Positions 8,857 through 17,839 of a DNA stretch of 64,000 nucleotides are shown here, piece after piece (the stretch's first letter is position 1; each line of letters begins with the position of its first letter). Where the stretch lies: the NCBI GenBank assembly GCA_017481745.1, contig JAFUOV010000003.1:62001-126000 (forward strand), read 5' to 3'. Source of the stretch: Bacteroidaceae bacterium (GTDB lineage: Bacteria > Bacteroidota > Bacteroidia > Bacteroidales > Barnesiellaceae_A). A program made the translations under genes and the position numbers. The notes beneath the pieces are model-generated. The model was not told the DNA's origin. It saw only the letters and a program-made list of their open reading frames with translations, and searched no databases.

Positions 8857-9538
8857 AAATTTCTGATTAAATAATAATTACTGTTGTTTCTCGATGTTTC
8901 GATTACTCCGTTGTACCTTGATGATTTTGAAAATACGCACAAAAAAAAGCATGGTACTTTTAGTATATTCTCACTTCGAGGTGTTTGGCGTAACCTAGGT
9001 AGAAGAATAAGTAAAAGCCCACGCTATTGAGCGCGAGCATTTCAACTATTATTCCTTTCTACCTTTTATAAGTCGCCAAACTTTCGAAGTGAAAGAATAA
9101 AGCTAAAACGCTTTTCCAATATGTCTAAAATGTGCGTATCAAACTATACGCTATGTTTCATAGGCAAAATGTTTAATGTTTCTACAAAGTTAGACATTTT
9201 TTTTGAAAAGCACAACTAATTGGTGTTAGTTTAGACTACATCAAAGACTACACGTATTGAGAAATATTAAAGTTTAAGCTGTTTTACGCGAAAACTCGTT
9301 TCTCTACCTAATGATATAACATATTGTGAATAAACAAAATCGGCAGTAAAAATTAATTCACCGCTGAAAAAGGATAGTCCTAAAACAGACATTCTCTTTT
9401 TGTAACTATTGTAGTGATGATAGGTTAATTGATGCTTGATTTCACATTTATATGCCTTGCAATAATTGTCTTGAGTGATGTTGCTGATAGAAATAATTAC
9501 TTAATTTTGCGAAAAACAGAATATTGACCGATATGTAG
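8857..9538. other. 680-base gene-free region
   Basis: Contains the long hairpin (8941-9133), a further minus-strand TAACTTTG (9185-9192), and upstream of the DUF5020 remnant a TAATTTTG at 9502-9509 that would be its promoter. I see no supported coding region here. Confidence 0.6.
8941..9133 (-). ncRNA. Candidate structured RNA: ~190-nt long hairpin, possibly 6S-like
   Basis: Nearly the whole segment folds on itself. From the base inward on the minus strand: GAAAAGC with the T-run side, TTTTAG/CTAAAA, TATTCT..CACTTCG/CGAAGTG.GAATA, TTTGGCG/CGCCAAA, an AU-rich internal bubble (10 against 7 bases), GGTAGAA.GAATAA/TTATTCTTCTACC, and a 9-bp GC-rich tip closed by a short CAA loop. A TTTG (9165-9168) and TATAGTTTG (9140-9148) precede it, and eight T's on the minus strand (8948 to 8941) end it like a terminator. 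A long stem with a central bubble is the plan of 6S RNA, but a MITE is an alternative. Outer arms ATACGCACA pair slightly beyond these limits. Confidence 0.5.
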
Positions 9539-10243
9539 ATGATAAAATCTATATGTGCCGTTATGGTCGTTGTACTTTCGATGTTAGCATCGAAAGTAGT
9601 GGCACAGAATATACAACTGCATTATAACTTTGGGCGTAATATGGTTACTACCACCGTAGAGATGTTTAAGCCCGATGGTGGTGGTAGTACTTATTTCTTT
9701 GTCGACATGGACTACTCGCCCAAGGTAATAGGTGCTTATTGGGAGATAGCGCGAGAGTTATGCTTTTGGCAGGAAAGTCCGGTTGACTGGCTCTCGGTAC
9801 ATGTCGAGTATAATGGTGGGCTTAGCAACGAAGTCGGGTCATTCAATAATGCTTTTCTTGGAGGTATTACCTATTCGGGTCATTCGAGCGATTGGAGCAA
9901 AACTTGGTCGCTATCGCTCATGTATAAGGTCATCCCCGGCGCAGTGGGTCTCAATGGAGCTTCGCAAATACACAATTTCCAGATAACAGGAGTGTGAAAC
10001 CTCGATTTCTTCAATCATTGGATATCATTTAATGGATACGCCGACTTCTGGCGTGAGGCACAACCGTGGTTGGGAACAGAGTATATCTTTGCTACAGAGC
10101 CTCAATTGTGGGTAAACCTTAAAAATATAAAAGGCTGGGAGAAAATAAAGCTCAGTCTTGGTACAGAGGTCTAACTCTCATACAACTTTGTAGGCAAAGG
10201 GTTCTATGTCATGCCAACGGTCGCCGCTAAATGGACCTTTTAA
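9539..10243 (+). pseudogene. DUF5020 family outer-membrane protein, interrupted by two in-frame stops
   Basis: The first 152 codons encode a signal peptide (ending KVVAQ) and the DUF5020 hallmarks NIQLHYNFGRNMVTTTVEMF and YWEIARELCFW. A TGA at 9995-9997 stops it where relatives have Trp. The same frame then continues (NLDFFNHWISFNGYADFWRE, TEPQLWVNLK, LSLGTEV), meets a TAA at 10172-10174 where relatives have Glu, and runs to the natural C-terminus AAKWTF and a TAA at 10241. No frameshift is needed for 234 codons. So this is a full-length gene killed by two point mutations, and probably a young pseudogene. The family is a periplasm-facing barrel of unknown function. Confidence 0.85.
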
Positions 10244-10285
10244 TAGATTATTATAGCTCTTCGATTGAAATTGAGATTACAAAAA

Positions 10286-10312
10286 ACGGCTGGAAGCAAT
10301 GCTTCCAGCCGT
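10286..10312. terminator. Bidirectional terminator
   Basis: Perfect 12-bp inverted repeat with an AAT loop, A-tract on the left and T-tract on the right. It lies between the DUF5020 remnant and convergent rpmA and can serve both. Confidence 0.8.
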
Positions 10313-10336
10313 ATATTTTTGCAGTATCGTTTCCGA

Positions 10337-10594
10337 TTAGTTCATGGGTTCTACCGATACATACGAGCGGTTGTCTTTCTTTTTACGGAAAACAACTGTA
10401 CCATCAACGAGAGCGAAGAGGGTGTGGTCTTTACCCAAACCTACGTTCTCACCGGGATGGTGAACTGTACCTCTTTGACGAACCAAAATGTTGCCGGCTT
10501 TTGCTATTTGACCACCGTAAACCTTAACGCCGAGTCGTTTGCTATGCGATTCACGACCGTTCTTAGAACTACCTACACCTTTCTTATGTGCCAT
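10337..10594 (-). CDS. rpmA: 50S ribosomal protein L27
   Basis: 85 residues, standard L27: [16 protein letters not shown] start, [16 protein letters not shown] core and [16 protein letters not shown]. The N-terminus lacks the cleavable extension of Firmicutes L27 and begins directly with the AHKKG tail that reaches the peptidyl transferase centre. It follows rplU by 18 bases, the usual L21-L27 pair. Confidence 0.97.
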   Translation of the reverse strand: MAHKKGVGSSKNGRESHSKRLGVKVYGGQIAKAGNILVRQRGTVHHPGENVGLGKDHTLFALVDGTVVFRKKKDNRSYVSVEPMN

Positions 10595-10612
10595 TTTTCT
10601 ACAATTTTAAGG

Positions 10613-10951
10613 TTAAGCAACTATTTCTTTAACTAACACTTCGGTGAAGCTTTGACGGTGACCGTTCAAACGACGATAACCTTTGCGACGTTTCTTCTTA
10701 AAGACGATGATACGCTCACCCTTTACAAGACCGGGCTTGCCATAGTTACCGTCAGACGAAACTACTTCACATACTACTTTTGCGCCTTCTACTGTGGGAG
10801 CACCTACGGTTACATCACCGTCTTTGTCCACCAAAAGGACTTTGTCAAACTCGAGTACTGAACCGTGCTCGGCACCCAAGTAATGAACGAACAATTTCTT
10901 GCCTTCTTCGACTTTGAATTGTTGTCCCTGAATTTCTACGATTACGTACAT
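10613..10951 (-). CDS. rplU: 50S ribosomal protein L21
   Basis: 112 residues with the L21 pattern: [42 protein letters not shown], and the basic [17 protein letters not shown] rRNA-binding loop. It binds 23S rRNA and heads the rplU-rpmA operon, which starts from a promoter about 85 bases upstream. The C-terminal KEIVA is slightly longer than in enterobacteria. Confidence 0.97.
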   Translation of the reverse strand: MYVIVEIQGQQFKVEEGKKLFVHYLGAEHGSVLEFDKVLLVDKDGDVTVGAPTVEGAKVVCEVVSSDGNYGKPGLVKGERIIVFKKKRRKGYRRLNGHRQSFTEVLVKEIVA

Positions 10952-11033
10952 TTTATTTATTAATCTTCAGGTTATCTCTGCCGGGCGGTGTCATCTGGAC
11001 AGCACTTTTTGAGCCCGTTACAGAATCAGCCCA

Positions 11034-11065
11034 CAAAAGTACTGCTTTTATTGATTGCCACCAAA
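11034..11065 (-). promoter_or_regulatory. Promoter of rplU-rpmA
   Basis: On the minus strand TTTG (11065-11062) and TACTTTTG (11041-11034) are 20 bases apart, a good match to the Bacteroidota sigma-ABfr promoter. The leader is about 75 bases. Confidence 0.65.
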
Positions 11066-11082
11066 TTTTTAAATAACTTTTT

Positions 11083-11090
11083 TATCTTTG
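11083..11090 (+). promoter_or_regulatory. Promoter of mnmD
   Basis: TATCTTTG -7 element 17 bases before the mnmD ATG, arranged divergently from the rplU promoter; no clear -33 TTTG. The leader would be only about ten bases. Confidence 0.5.
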
Positions 11091-11107
11091 CACCCTGAAA
11101 CGATACT

Positions 11108-11776
11108 ATGAACGAGAATAGAGACATCGAAATAGAGATTACTGCCGACGGCTCGGCAACACTATATGTCAAGGAACTCGACGAGCACTACCACTCGGTA
11201 AAGGGTGCTATCGCCGAGTCCAATCATATATACCGCGATTGTGCCTTCCTGTACCGCAGCGACGGGACATCGCTACGCCTTCTTGAGATAGGGTTTGGCA
11301 CAGGACTCAATGCAGCAGTTACTGCTATGGCTGCCAATGCTCAAAATCCTATCCATTACATTACTCTCGAAAAATACCCTATCACCGAGGCATTATATAC
11401 AGCCCTCGATTATGGCAAGCTTGTCGACAGCCAACTGCTTGAAAAGATTTATAAAGCTCCTTGGGACACCCCTACGGCCATTACGCCCTATTTCACCTTG
11501 GAGAAACGGCAAGCCGACTATCTATGCGACCCTCTGCCCCACAACATCGATATTGTCTATTTCGATGCCTTTGCTCCCGAGAAACAACCCGATATGTGGA
11601 GTGAAGATGCCTTCAGACGTCTATACGACACCATGAACGACAAAGCAGTACTCACCACCTACTGCGCCAAGGGTAGCATACGCCGATTGTTGACCGAGAT
11701 AGGCTTCTCGGTAGAGCGCATATCGGGTCCCTTAGGAGGCAAACGCGAGATACTTCGCGCCACAAAGCACTTATAG
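11108..11776 (+). CDS. mnmD: MnmD-type tRNA (mnm5s2U34) methyltransferase
   Basis: 222 residues matching the methyltransferase half of bifunctional MnmC, here free-standing. LRLLEIGFGTGLNAAVTAMA is the SAM-binding loop, and IDIVYFDAFAPEKQPDMWSEDAF is the conserved catalytic segment, with KGSIRRLLTEIGFSVERISGPLGGKREILRA at the end (positions ~187-217). It methylates the aminomethyl group of wobble uridine 34 in tRNAs for Glu, Lys and Gln. No MnmC oxidoreductase domain is attached, as in other stand-alone MnmD proteins. Confidence 0.85.
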   Translation: MNENRDIEIEITADGSATLYVKELDEHYHSVKGAIAESNHIYRDCAFLYRSDGTSLRLLEIGFGTGLNAAVTAMAANAQNPIHYITLEKYPITEALYTALDYGKLVDSQLLEKIYKAPWDTPTAITPYFTLEKRQADYLCDPLPHNIDIVYFDAFAPEKQPDMWSEDAFRRLYDTMNDKAVLTTYCAKGSIRRLLTEIGFSVERISGPLGGKREILRATKHL

Positions 11777-11912
11777 TTTCTTGTAGAAATCCACCACATA
11801 ATACTCCAATATCCTCAAAATTGTTAAGAGCCGATATTGGCTCAAACTTTATTTTCGAGCAGCTTGTTATACCTGTGCTCCCCGCGATTTTTAACCCTAA
11901 TTTTATACAAGG

Positions 11913-12092
11913 ATGAAAGGATTGGACTGTATGCTGGTAATGCTGGGCGGTGCTGTTGTAGGTGCTGCAGCTGCTTTGTTGCTTGCGCCATGTACCGGCA
12001 AAGAGATGCGAAAACATGTGTGCCACATGATGAAAAAGAAAGGTATCCCCTGCTGCAAAGAAGAGCTCGAACAATTTGTAGAGGATGCTTGA
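11913..12092 (+). CDS. YtxH domain-containing small membrane protein
   Basis: 59 residues from an ATG preceded by AAGG. One transmembrane helix rich in Gly/Ala (MLVMLGGAVVGAAAALLLAP) is followed by TGKEMRKHVCHMMKKKG, the YtxH signature of a helix, PxxGKE-like turn and basic amphipathic tail. Function is unknown; relatives are stress- or envelope-associated. It heads a three-gene set with a holin-like membrane protein and a small charged protein, an arrangement resembling the enterobacterial yqjD-yqjE-yqjK group. Confidence 0.75.
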   Translation: MKGLDCMLVMLGGAVVGAAAALLLAPCTGKEMRKHVCHMMKKKGIPCCKEELEQFVEDA

Positions 12093-12192
12093 TGCAACCC
12101 GCATCTCACCCGAAGCAATGTGTAACAATGAGGTAGTAGAGTGTACATTGGACGACACTTGCACTACCTCGCTTTTATAAATTTATGTCATT

Positions 12193-12549
12193 ATGGAAGA
12201 ACAGTCGTCGACCGAAGCACTCATCACCGAGTTGAAGCATTACATAGATCTGCGCCTACAACACTTAAAAATTCTTGGCACAGAAAAAATCGTCTATATC
12301 ATTGCAGCAGTGGTGTTTATGGCAATCACACTGATATTTGGCATCATGGCGATTTGCTATTTTTCGCTCTCTTTAGTACATTTGTTGCGCATTTATGTTG
12401 GTACAATAGGTGCATACAGCATTATGGGTGCAGCGGCACTAATTATAGTTGTACTTACATACGTATGGCGAAAACAATGGCTACTCAACCCCATAACACG
12501 AGTTTTGGCACGCGGTATACTTGACGATGACGATCAGGCTGAAAAATAG
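12193..12549 (+). CDS. Phage-holin-superfamily (DUF1469/YqjE-like) membrane protein
   Basis: 118 residues. An amphipathic N-terminal helix (LKHYIDLRLQHLKILGTEK) leads into two transmembrane helices (about residues 34-58 and 73-92) and an acidic tail DDDDQAEK. This is the layout of the Holin-X/YqjE family, usually chromosomal and not lytic. It lies between the YtxH gene and a small charged protein, and its end is 7 bases from the next ATG. Confidence 0.75.
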   Translation: MEEQSSTEALITELKHYIDLRLQHLKILGTEKIVYIIAAVVFMAITLIFGIMAICYFSLSLVHLLRIYVGTIGAYSIMGAAALIIVVLTYVWRKQWLLNPITRVLARGILDDDDQAEK

Positions 12550-12556
12550 ATTGTGT

Positions 12557-12829
12557 ATGGAAGAGTATTTATTACCAACGCACACCACACGAACACACAC
12601 CTACGACGAGCTATGCAGCCGCCGCAAGGAGATAGAGGCAGAGTTGAATATGCAAGAGCAACGCCTTATTGGTGCAGCTCAGCAACTTATTAAACCTCAA
12701 AACATAGTAAGAACAATTTCAAGTGTGGTATTTGATAACGTGACAAACGGATTTTCACTATTCGAGATGTTCAATCAAGGTTGGCGTTGGGTACAATTGG
12801 CTATACGACTTATAAGACGATTTACATAA
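12557..12829 (+). CDS. Small charged/amphipathic protein of the YtxH-holin cassette
   Basis: 90 residues from the ATG at 12557, chosen because the longer frame would overlap the holin-like gene and the preceding codons look like its tail. The middle (TYDELCSRRKEIEAELNMQEQRLIGAAQQL) is strongly helical and probably coiled; the C-terminus WRWVQLAIRLIRRF is a basic amphipathic segment likely to sit on the membrane. No family recognised. Position parallels yqjK in enterobacteria; that functional parallel is inference. Confidence 0.6.
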   Translation: MEEYLLPTHTTRTHTYDELCSRRKEIEAELNMQEQRLIGAAQQLIKPQNIVRTISSVVFDNVTNGFSLFEMFNQGWRWVQLAIRLIRRFT

Positions 12830-12843
12830 CAGAAAACATTGAT

Positions 12844-13692
12844 ATGAACGACTACACACAGGTAACATTTACCGTAACACCTCCCGAGGAGGTTGCAACC
12901 GATGTTTTGGCAGCGATGCTTGCCGAGATAGGTTTTGAAAGCTTTGTCCCCGACGAGCAAGGCATGACTGCCTACGTACCCCACAACAGCTACGATGCTC
13001 AACAGTTGGCACAGACCGTCGAGTGTTTTCCGCTGGAAGGATATGCCATAGAGTACACCACCGAGAAAATTGAGGGTGAAGACTGGAATGCCGAATGGGA
13101 AAAGAACTACTTCCAACCCATTGTTGTCGACGACCTATGTGTCATACACAGCACCTTCCATACCGACATCCCACAAGCCCGATACGATATACTTATAGAT
13201 CCTAAAATGGCTTTCGGTACAGGACATCACCAAACTACCTGCCACATGCTACGCGCTATACTTGCCACCGACATGCATGGCAAGAAGGTGCTTGACATGG
13301 GTTGCGGTACAGCCCTACTTGCCATATTGGCGCGCAAACATGGAGCAGCCGATGTTACAGGCATCGACATTGACGAGTTTGCCTACGAAAACGCATTGGA
13401 GAACATCCGCCTCAACGACACTACCGATATAGACATTCGCTTGGGCGGAACCGATGCTATCAAAGAGGGTGAAAAGTTCGATTACATTCTTGCCAACATC
13501 AACCGCAACATACTGCTTGCCGATATGGGCAACTACGCCTCACACATGAACAGCGGTGCTGTTATCTTCATGAGCGGTTTCTATGTAGAAGATATGGATA
13601 TCTTGCGCGAAGAGGCTGCACGCCATGGTTTGCGCTACGAAAGCTACGCCGAGGACAACCGCTGGACAATGATGAAATTTATCAAAGAGTAA
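12844..13692 (+). CDS. prmA: Ribosomal protein L11 methyltransferase
   Basis: 282 residues from ATG 12844 (MNDYTQVTFTV); an upstream TTG in the same frame lies inside the previous gene and is not needed. PrmA methylates lysines and the N-terminus of L11. The N-terminal substrate domain is followed by DPKMAFGTGHHQTTCHM, KVLDMGCGTALLAILA (SAM loop) and ILANINRNILL, the NxN catalytic-type motif of the family. It starts 14 bases after the small charged protein and is the last gene before a bidirectional terminator. Confidence 0.93.
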   Translation: MNDYTQVTFTVTPPEEVATDVLAAMLAEIGFESFVPDEQGMTAYVPHNSYDAQQLAQTVECFPLEGYAIEYTTEKIEGEDWNAEWEKNYFQPIVVDDLCVIHSTFHTDIPQARYDILIDPKMAFGTGHHQTTCHMLRAILATDMHGKKVLDMGCGTALLAILARKHGAADVTGIDIDEFAYENALENIRLNDTTDIDIRLGGTDAIKEGEKFDYILANINRNILLADMGNYASHMNSGAVIFMSGFYVEDMDILREEAARHGLRYESYAEDNRWTMMKFIKE

Positions 13693-13716
13693 CCGAGCGA
13701 CATCTGTGTAATATAG

Positions 13717-13755
13717 AAAAACGGAGTATCATCGCGCCTGATGATACTCCGTTTT
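13717..13755. terminator. Bidirectional terminator
   Basis: 16-bp inverted repeat (13718-13733 and 13740-13755) with a GCGCCT loop, A-rich on the left and T-rich on the right. It separates prmA from the convergent Omp28-like gene. Confidence 0.8.
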
Positions 13756-13780
13756 ATATTTGTATAGAGTTTTCTACTTG

Positions 13781-15727
13781 TTATCTTATCACAACCTTCT
13801 CTACTTTTACAACACCATTGGCTACCACTTGCACAAGTGCTACACCTTGGTATCCTGTTGTATCAAGATTTACACTACCATTGCCTTGAGCTACAGCCAA
13901 TACGCGACCGTCTATAGCTACAAGAGTAACCGCAATAGGCTCATTGCCCAATGTGCTCACTGCAAGAGTTCCTTCGCCAACTATGGCTTTGACGTACAAG
14001 TCATCGTCATTGTTTTTGACACCCTCAACAGCCTCGGGCACTTCTGTAATACGCACCATATCCGAGTTTATCACACGCTTAGTCTTGCCGTCGACAAGCA
14101 TAGCTATGAGGTTGAGGTTGTCGAAGTTCTGAATAATCTTGGTTACTTCACCCTTTTTATTAACCGACTCAATAGGCAGGCTTATTCCATAGCTATATTC
14201 AGCCACTTCGCCTACATTGATAGTTGTGGGCAAGCTGCCTTCTTCACCATAGAACGACGGATAGATACCACGAGCAATGTCGTTGAGCACCACCTCGGCA
14301 TTACGAGGCTTGTTCTGCCAACCACCTATCCATGCTTTATTGCCTGTAAATGTATTGCTTTGGTAGAAACCTTCCAAGCCATCTTCGGTAACAACAAAGA
14401 TAATGCGCCAATCGAGGTTCTCTTTGAGCTCGGCAGTACGCACCGATGCGCGCGCCATTACCCAAGTCTTGTCCTCATTGAAATAGCCTGTTACGTTCAC
14501 ACCGGCTTCGGGAGCAACCTTCATAAGATTATCGAAGAGCGAAATCCACGAATTGGGATCTTTAAAGTCCGAACCGCCATTACCCCAAGGATGTTGAATG
14601 TAGGTGCGGTCTACCCAACCTTGAGGGAATGCAGTAGCACCGGCAGCACTCAATCCGACATCATACTTGTCTACAACCAACAAGGGATTGGGAGCACCAT
14701 TGTTATTTTGCACCGAAATAGGAGCAATGTTATCGGGAGCCACCTCTTTCAACGAGTCAAGACCCCAAATACCGGCAGGACAGTTGCTACACCACAATCC
14801 TGTGTGATCTTCTATCACTACACGACGCTTGAAGTAATTGCTTACCGACGAAGTAAATAGAGCTGTTTTATCACCTGCAACAGCCTTGAGTGTATAATTC
14901 AACGTTTCGTTTATGGCAATAGGTGCTTTGTGTTCCATTGCAAAAACCGCGGTTTCGCCGGCGGCAAGATTAAGACCGGTAAAATTCTCGGTAACCTCAA
15001 CATCGTCGTATGTGAGTGTAATGGCAACGTCGTTGATTTTCTCGAGCTTATTGTTGGTTATTGTACCAGTGAAACCTACCTCATCGGCATCAAATACAAT
15101 CATATCCAACGCCGAGTTGATAGCAAACTCATCGTCGCGCGACACCTTGATATCGTCGATGCAAAGGATGCTCTTATCGTTGCTCTGATTGACAAATGCA
15201 ATGTGGATATTTTTTCCAACATAGTCGTCGAGCGAGAGTGAGTGTGCAACAAACTCGCCTTCAAAGAAGTCTTCTGTTTTACCTATTTCCTCCTCTGCCA
15301 CTTCCCATACGGGTGTTGAGGGAAAGTTTTCGGGCAAGCCACCTTCGGTCGAAATGAATACTTTCAGACCATCGCGCTTATCCGCCAAGAAAGCTTGCGA
15401 TTTCCACTCAAGAACAAAGCCTTCGCTCGATATGAGCGTAGCAGGCAGTACCAGCCAGTCATTGGCTTGTCCGGCAGGCAGATATTGTGATGTACTGCCA
15501 AGGAACATATCGGTACTCTCTTCGGTGTCTTTGATAAGTATCCATGTTGTACCGGATGCAAAGCCGATAGATTGCATGAACGAGGTGGGGGTAAGATTGT
15601 CTACATCATAAATCGAAAGCCCTGTTTTATCTTTGTCGTTAAAGTCGTAGTCGACCAGTACTGTTTGTGCCATAGCACCGCTTACGGCAAGAAGGGCAAC
15701 CCCCAAGAGGGCAAATAACTTTTTCAT
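13781..15727 (-). CDS. Omp28-related secreted protein with type IX sorting domain
   Basis: 648 residues. A signal peptide (ends SGAMAQ) is followed by a choice-of-anchor-J/cleaved-adhesin-like domain (about 22-190; NDWLVLPA, SILCIDDIKV), a linker Ig-like domain, then an Omp28-like thioredoxin-fold domain with HTGLWCSNCPAG near residue 314, and a C-terminal type IX secretion domain (LVAIDGRVLAVAQG to VEKVVIR). The CxxC resembles a thioredoxin active site, but family function is unsettled. The end domain predicts export by the T9SS and surface attachment or release; no T9SS machinery lies in this window. Confidence 0.85.
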   Translation of the reverse strand: MKKLFALLGVALLAVSGAMAQTVLVDYDFNDKDKTGLSIYDVDNLTPTSFMQSIGFASGTTWILIKDTEESTDMFLGSTSQYLPAGQANDWLVLPATLISSEGFVLEWKSQAFLADKRDGLKVFISTEGGLPENFPSTPVWEVAEEEIGKTEDFFEGEFVAHSLSLDDYVGKNIHIAFVNQSNDKSILCIDDIKVSRDDEFAINSALDMIVFDADEVGFTGTITNNKLEKINDVAITLTYDDVEVTENFTGLNLAAGETAVFAMEHKAPIAINETLNYTLKAVAGDKTALFTSSVSNYFKRRVVIEDHTGLWCSNCPAGIWGLDSLKEVAPDNIAPISVQNNNGAPNPLLVVDKYDVGLSAAGATAFPQGWVDRTYIQHPWGNGGSDFKDPNSWISLFDNLMKVAPEAGVNVTGYFNEDKTWVMARASVRTAELKENLDWRIIFVVTEDGLEGFYQSNTFTGNKAWIGGWQNKPRNAEVVLNDIARGIYPSFYGEEGSLPTTINVGEVAEYSYGISLPIESVNKKGEVTKIIQNFDNLNLIAMLVDGKTKRVINSDMVRITEVPEAVEGVKNNDDDLYVKAIVGEGTLAVSTLGNEPIAVTLVAIDGRVLAVAQGNGSVNLDTTGYQGVALVQVVANGVVKVEKVVIR

Positions 15728-15847
15728 ATCAGTAAAGATTAGGTTTTACATTTTGGATTTGCAAATAAACTAAAAAAGCTGCAAACAAACACTATATACA
15801 ACTGTATTTTATTATTTATTACATAATTTGGCGGTTGTACTACAAGC

Positions 15848-15879
15848 AAAGGACGCTCCGCTGTAGCGAAACGTCCTTT
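15848..15879. terminator. Terminator downstream of Na/Pi cotransporter gene
   Basis: AAAGGACG/CGTCCTTT arms around a 16-base loop that itself contains a short CGCT/AGCG stem; lies 27 bases beyond the minus-strand stop. Confidence 0.6.
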
Positions 15880-15905
15880 ACAAACTACATAGTATATTGT
15901 AAAGT

Positions 15906-17663
15906 TTAGATTTTCGACTTGTTGCGAGATTGTTGTTTTACGGCATCCACAACGTTCACTACATAGTCGCCCAAGCTCTCTGCCTCTGCCACCATATCCA
16001 TGTAATAGATACCCTCTTGGTAGTCGTAATGTTTGGCATTGATATTTTCCATATTGGTCGAGCGCAATTGGTTGCGGAAGTTGTTTATCTCGTTTTCTTT
16101 GTTGTACGCTGCAATAATGTCGGCATTCTCGCCTTTGGCAAGGATGTTGATAAGTCCGTCAAGAGCATCGGCATCAAGCGCCAACAGAGCATCAATATTA
16201 GACAATATCTCATCATTGAATTTCACACCGGCTTCTTGCTTGCGCACCAATGTACGAGCCAAGTTGTAACAGCAGTCGCCAATACTCTCTATCTCGGTAA
16301 CCATTGTAAGCATGGCATTAACCTGCAATTTACCGTCATAGCTCAAGCGACCACTCACTACCTTGTTCAAGAACGAGGCTATCTCAATTTCCATACGGTC
16401 GCATATCTGTTCGTACTTCTCGATGCGGCTATATAGTTTGGCATAAGCTTCACTGCCCTCTTTCTCATGCAACAAATCTTGTATCATACCAAACATGCGG
16501 CGCACACGCTCGGCATACACCACAATCTCTTGGCGTGCTTGAGGCAAGTTCAACTCCGATGCACCCATCATACCTATATTGATATATTTGAGCTGGAACT
16601 CCTCCTCGTTGGTCGATTTTTGCTTGATTACAGTAGTTACAATCTTCTCGTACAAACCAACAAACCATATCATAATCAATACGTTGCAGACATTAAATAC
16701 CGAGTGGAACAATGCCAATGAGAATGAAACAGTCGATACCTCTTCGGGCGACAATCCACCTCCGGTCGAGGTCGATTGCAAGAGTTGCTCCATCTCGCCG
16801 GCAGACACACCGTTTATATGACCCACCAAAGCAGCAATCATTCGAGTGAAGGGATAGAAGAATATGAGCATCCAACATACACCGAAGATATTGAACAGGA
16901 AGTGAGCAAAAGCAGCACGTTTTGCCGATACATTAGCCGAGAGGGCTGCCATATTGGCTGTAATGGTAGTACCTATATTTTCGCCCAACACCATGGCGGC
17001 AGCAATCTCAAACGACACCCATCCTTGGCTACACATAATGAGCGTTATAGCCATCATGGCACTCGACGATTGCATAATCACCGTAAGAATAGTACCTATG
17101 AGCATAAACAGCAATACCGAGCCATAACCCATATTGGTATAGTTGTTGAGGAACTCGAGCGCCGCTGCGTTCTCCTTGAGGTCGGGCACCGAGTTTTTCA
17201 TGAAATCAAGACCCATGAAAAGCAACGAGAAACCAACCAAGAACTCACCCCAATAACGATGTTGGTTGTTTTTTGAGAAGATAAGGGGTATTGATATCGC
17301 CATGATGGGGAATACCATCGACGAGATGTCTACCGAAAAACCAAATAATGAGACTATCCAAGCCGTAACGGTTGTACCGACGTTGGCACCCATGATGACG
17401 GCAATAGATTGTGTGAGCGATAGCAATCCGGCATTGACAAAACTTACAACCATTACGGTTGTTGCCGAAGAAGACTGAATGAGCGCTGTAATAAGTATAC
17501 CTGTCAATACGCCGGCAAAACGATTGTTTGTCATAGACGAGAGAATGCTTTGCATACGATCTCCGGCGGCTTTTTGCAAGCCCTCACTCATGATTTTCAT
17601 TCCATATAGGAATAGTCCCAAAGAACCTATGAGTTTCAATAAATCAAAAAATGAATAGTCCAT
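15906..17663 (-). CDS. Na/Pi cotransporter family protein with PhoU-like domain
   Basis: 585 residues. The membrane part has two inverted copies of the Na/Pi repeat, each with a QSSSA motif (ALIQSSSATTVMVVSF near 60 and VIMQSSSAMMAITLIM near 215), the sodium/phosphate site of the NptA/SLC34 type. The last ~200 residues form a helical PhoU-like cytoplasmic domain. It imports (or possibly effluxes) phosphate using the sodium gradient. It stands alone between two intergenic gaps. Confidence 0.9.
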   Translation of the reverse strand: MDYSFFDLLKLIGSLGLFLYGMKIMSEGLQKAAGDRMQSILSSMTNNRFAGVLTGILITALIQSSSATTVMVVSFVNAGLLSLTQSIAVIMGANVGTTVTAWIVSLFGFSVDISSMVFPIMAISIPLIFSKNNQHRYWGEFLVGFSLLFMGLDFMKNSVPDLKENAAALEFLNNYTNMGYGSVLLFMLIGTILTVIMQSSSAMMAITLIMCSQGWVSFEIAAAMVLGENIGTTITANMAALSANVSAKRAAFAHFLFNIFGVCWMLIFFYPFTRMIAALVGHINGVSAGEMEQLLQSTSTGGGLSPEEVSTVSFSLALFHSVFNVCNVLIMIWFVGLYEKIVTTVIKQKSTNEEEFQLKYINIGMMGASELNLPQARQEIVVYAERVRRMFGMIQDLLHEKEGSEAYAKLYSRIEKYEQICDRMEIEIASFLNKVVSGRLSYDGKLQVNAMLTMVTEIESIGDCCYNLARTLVRKQEAGVKFNDEILSNIDALLALDADALDGLINILAKGENADIIAAYNKENEINNFRNQLRSTNMENINAKHYDYQEGIYYMDMVAEAESLGDYVVNVVDAVKQQSRNKSKI

Positions 17664-17839
17664 TTACGTATAATTTACATTAAATTTTGGTTTGTTTCGG
17701 TTATAAATTGTATTTTAGCAACGGAATACGCATTATAACAATTTTCGTTTGCAAAAATAAACAAATAAAAAGATTTGTAATATAGTCATAACGCATATTT
17801 CACAAATGTTTCAAAATTTAACATTCTTAAAAACACACT

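Noticed and set aside
8941..8948. A-tract as phase-variation tract
   Set aside because: Not within a coding region; better explained as the T-run end of the hairpin RNA.
13760..14860. 366-codon plus-strand open frame opposite the Omp28-like gene
   Set aside because: Exactly antisense to a recognised protein; composition (many Tyr, His, Cys) is that of a shadow frame.
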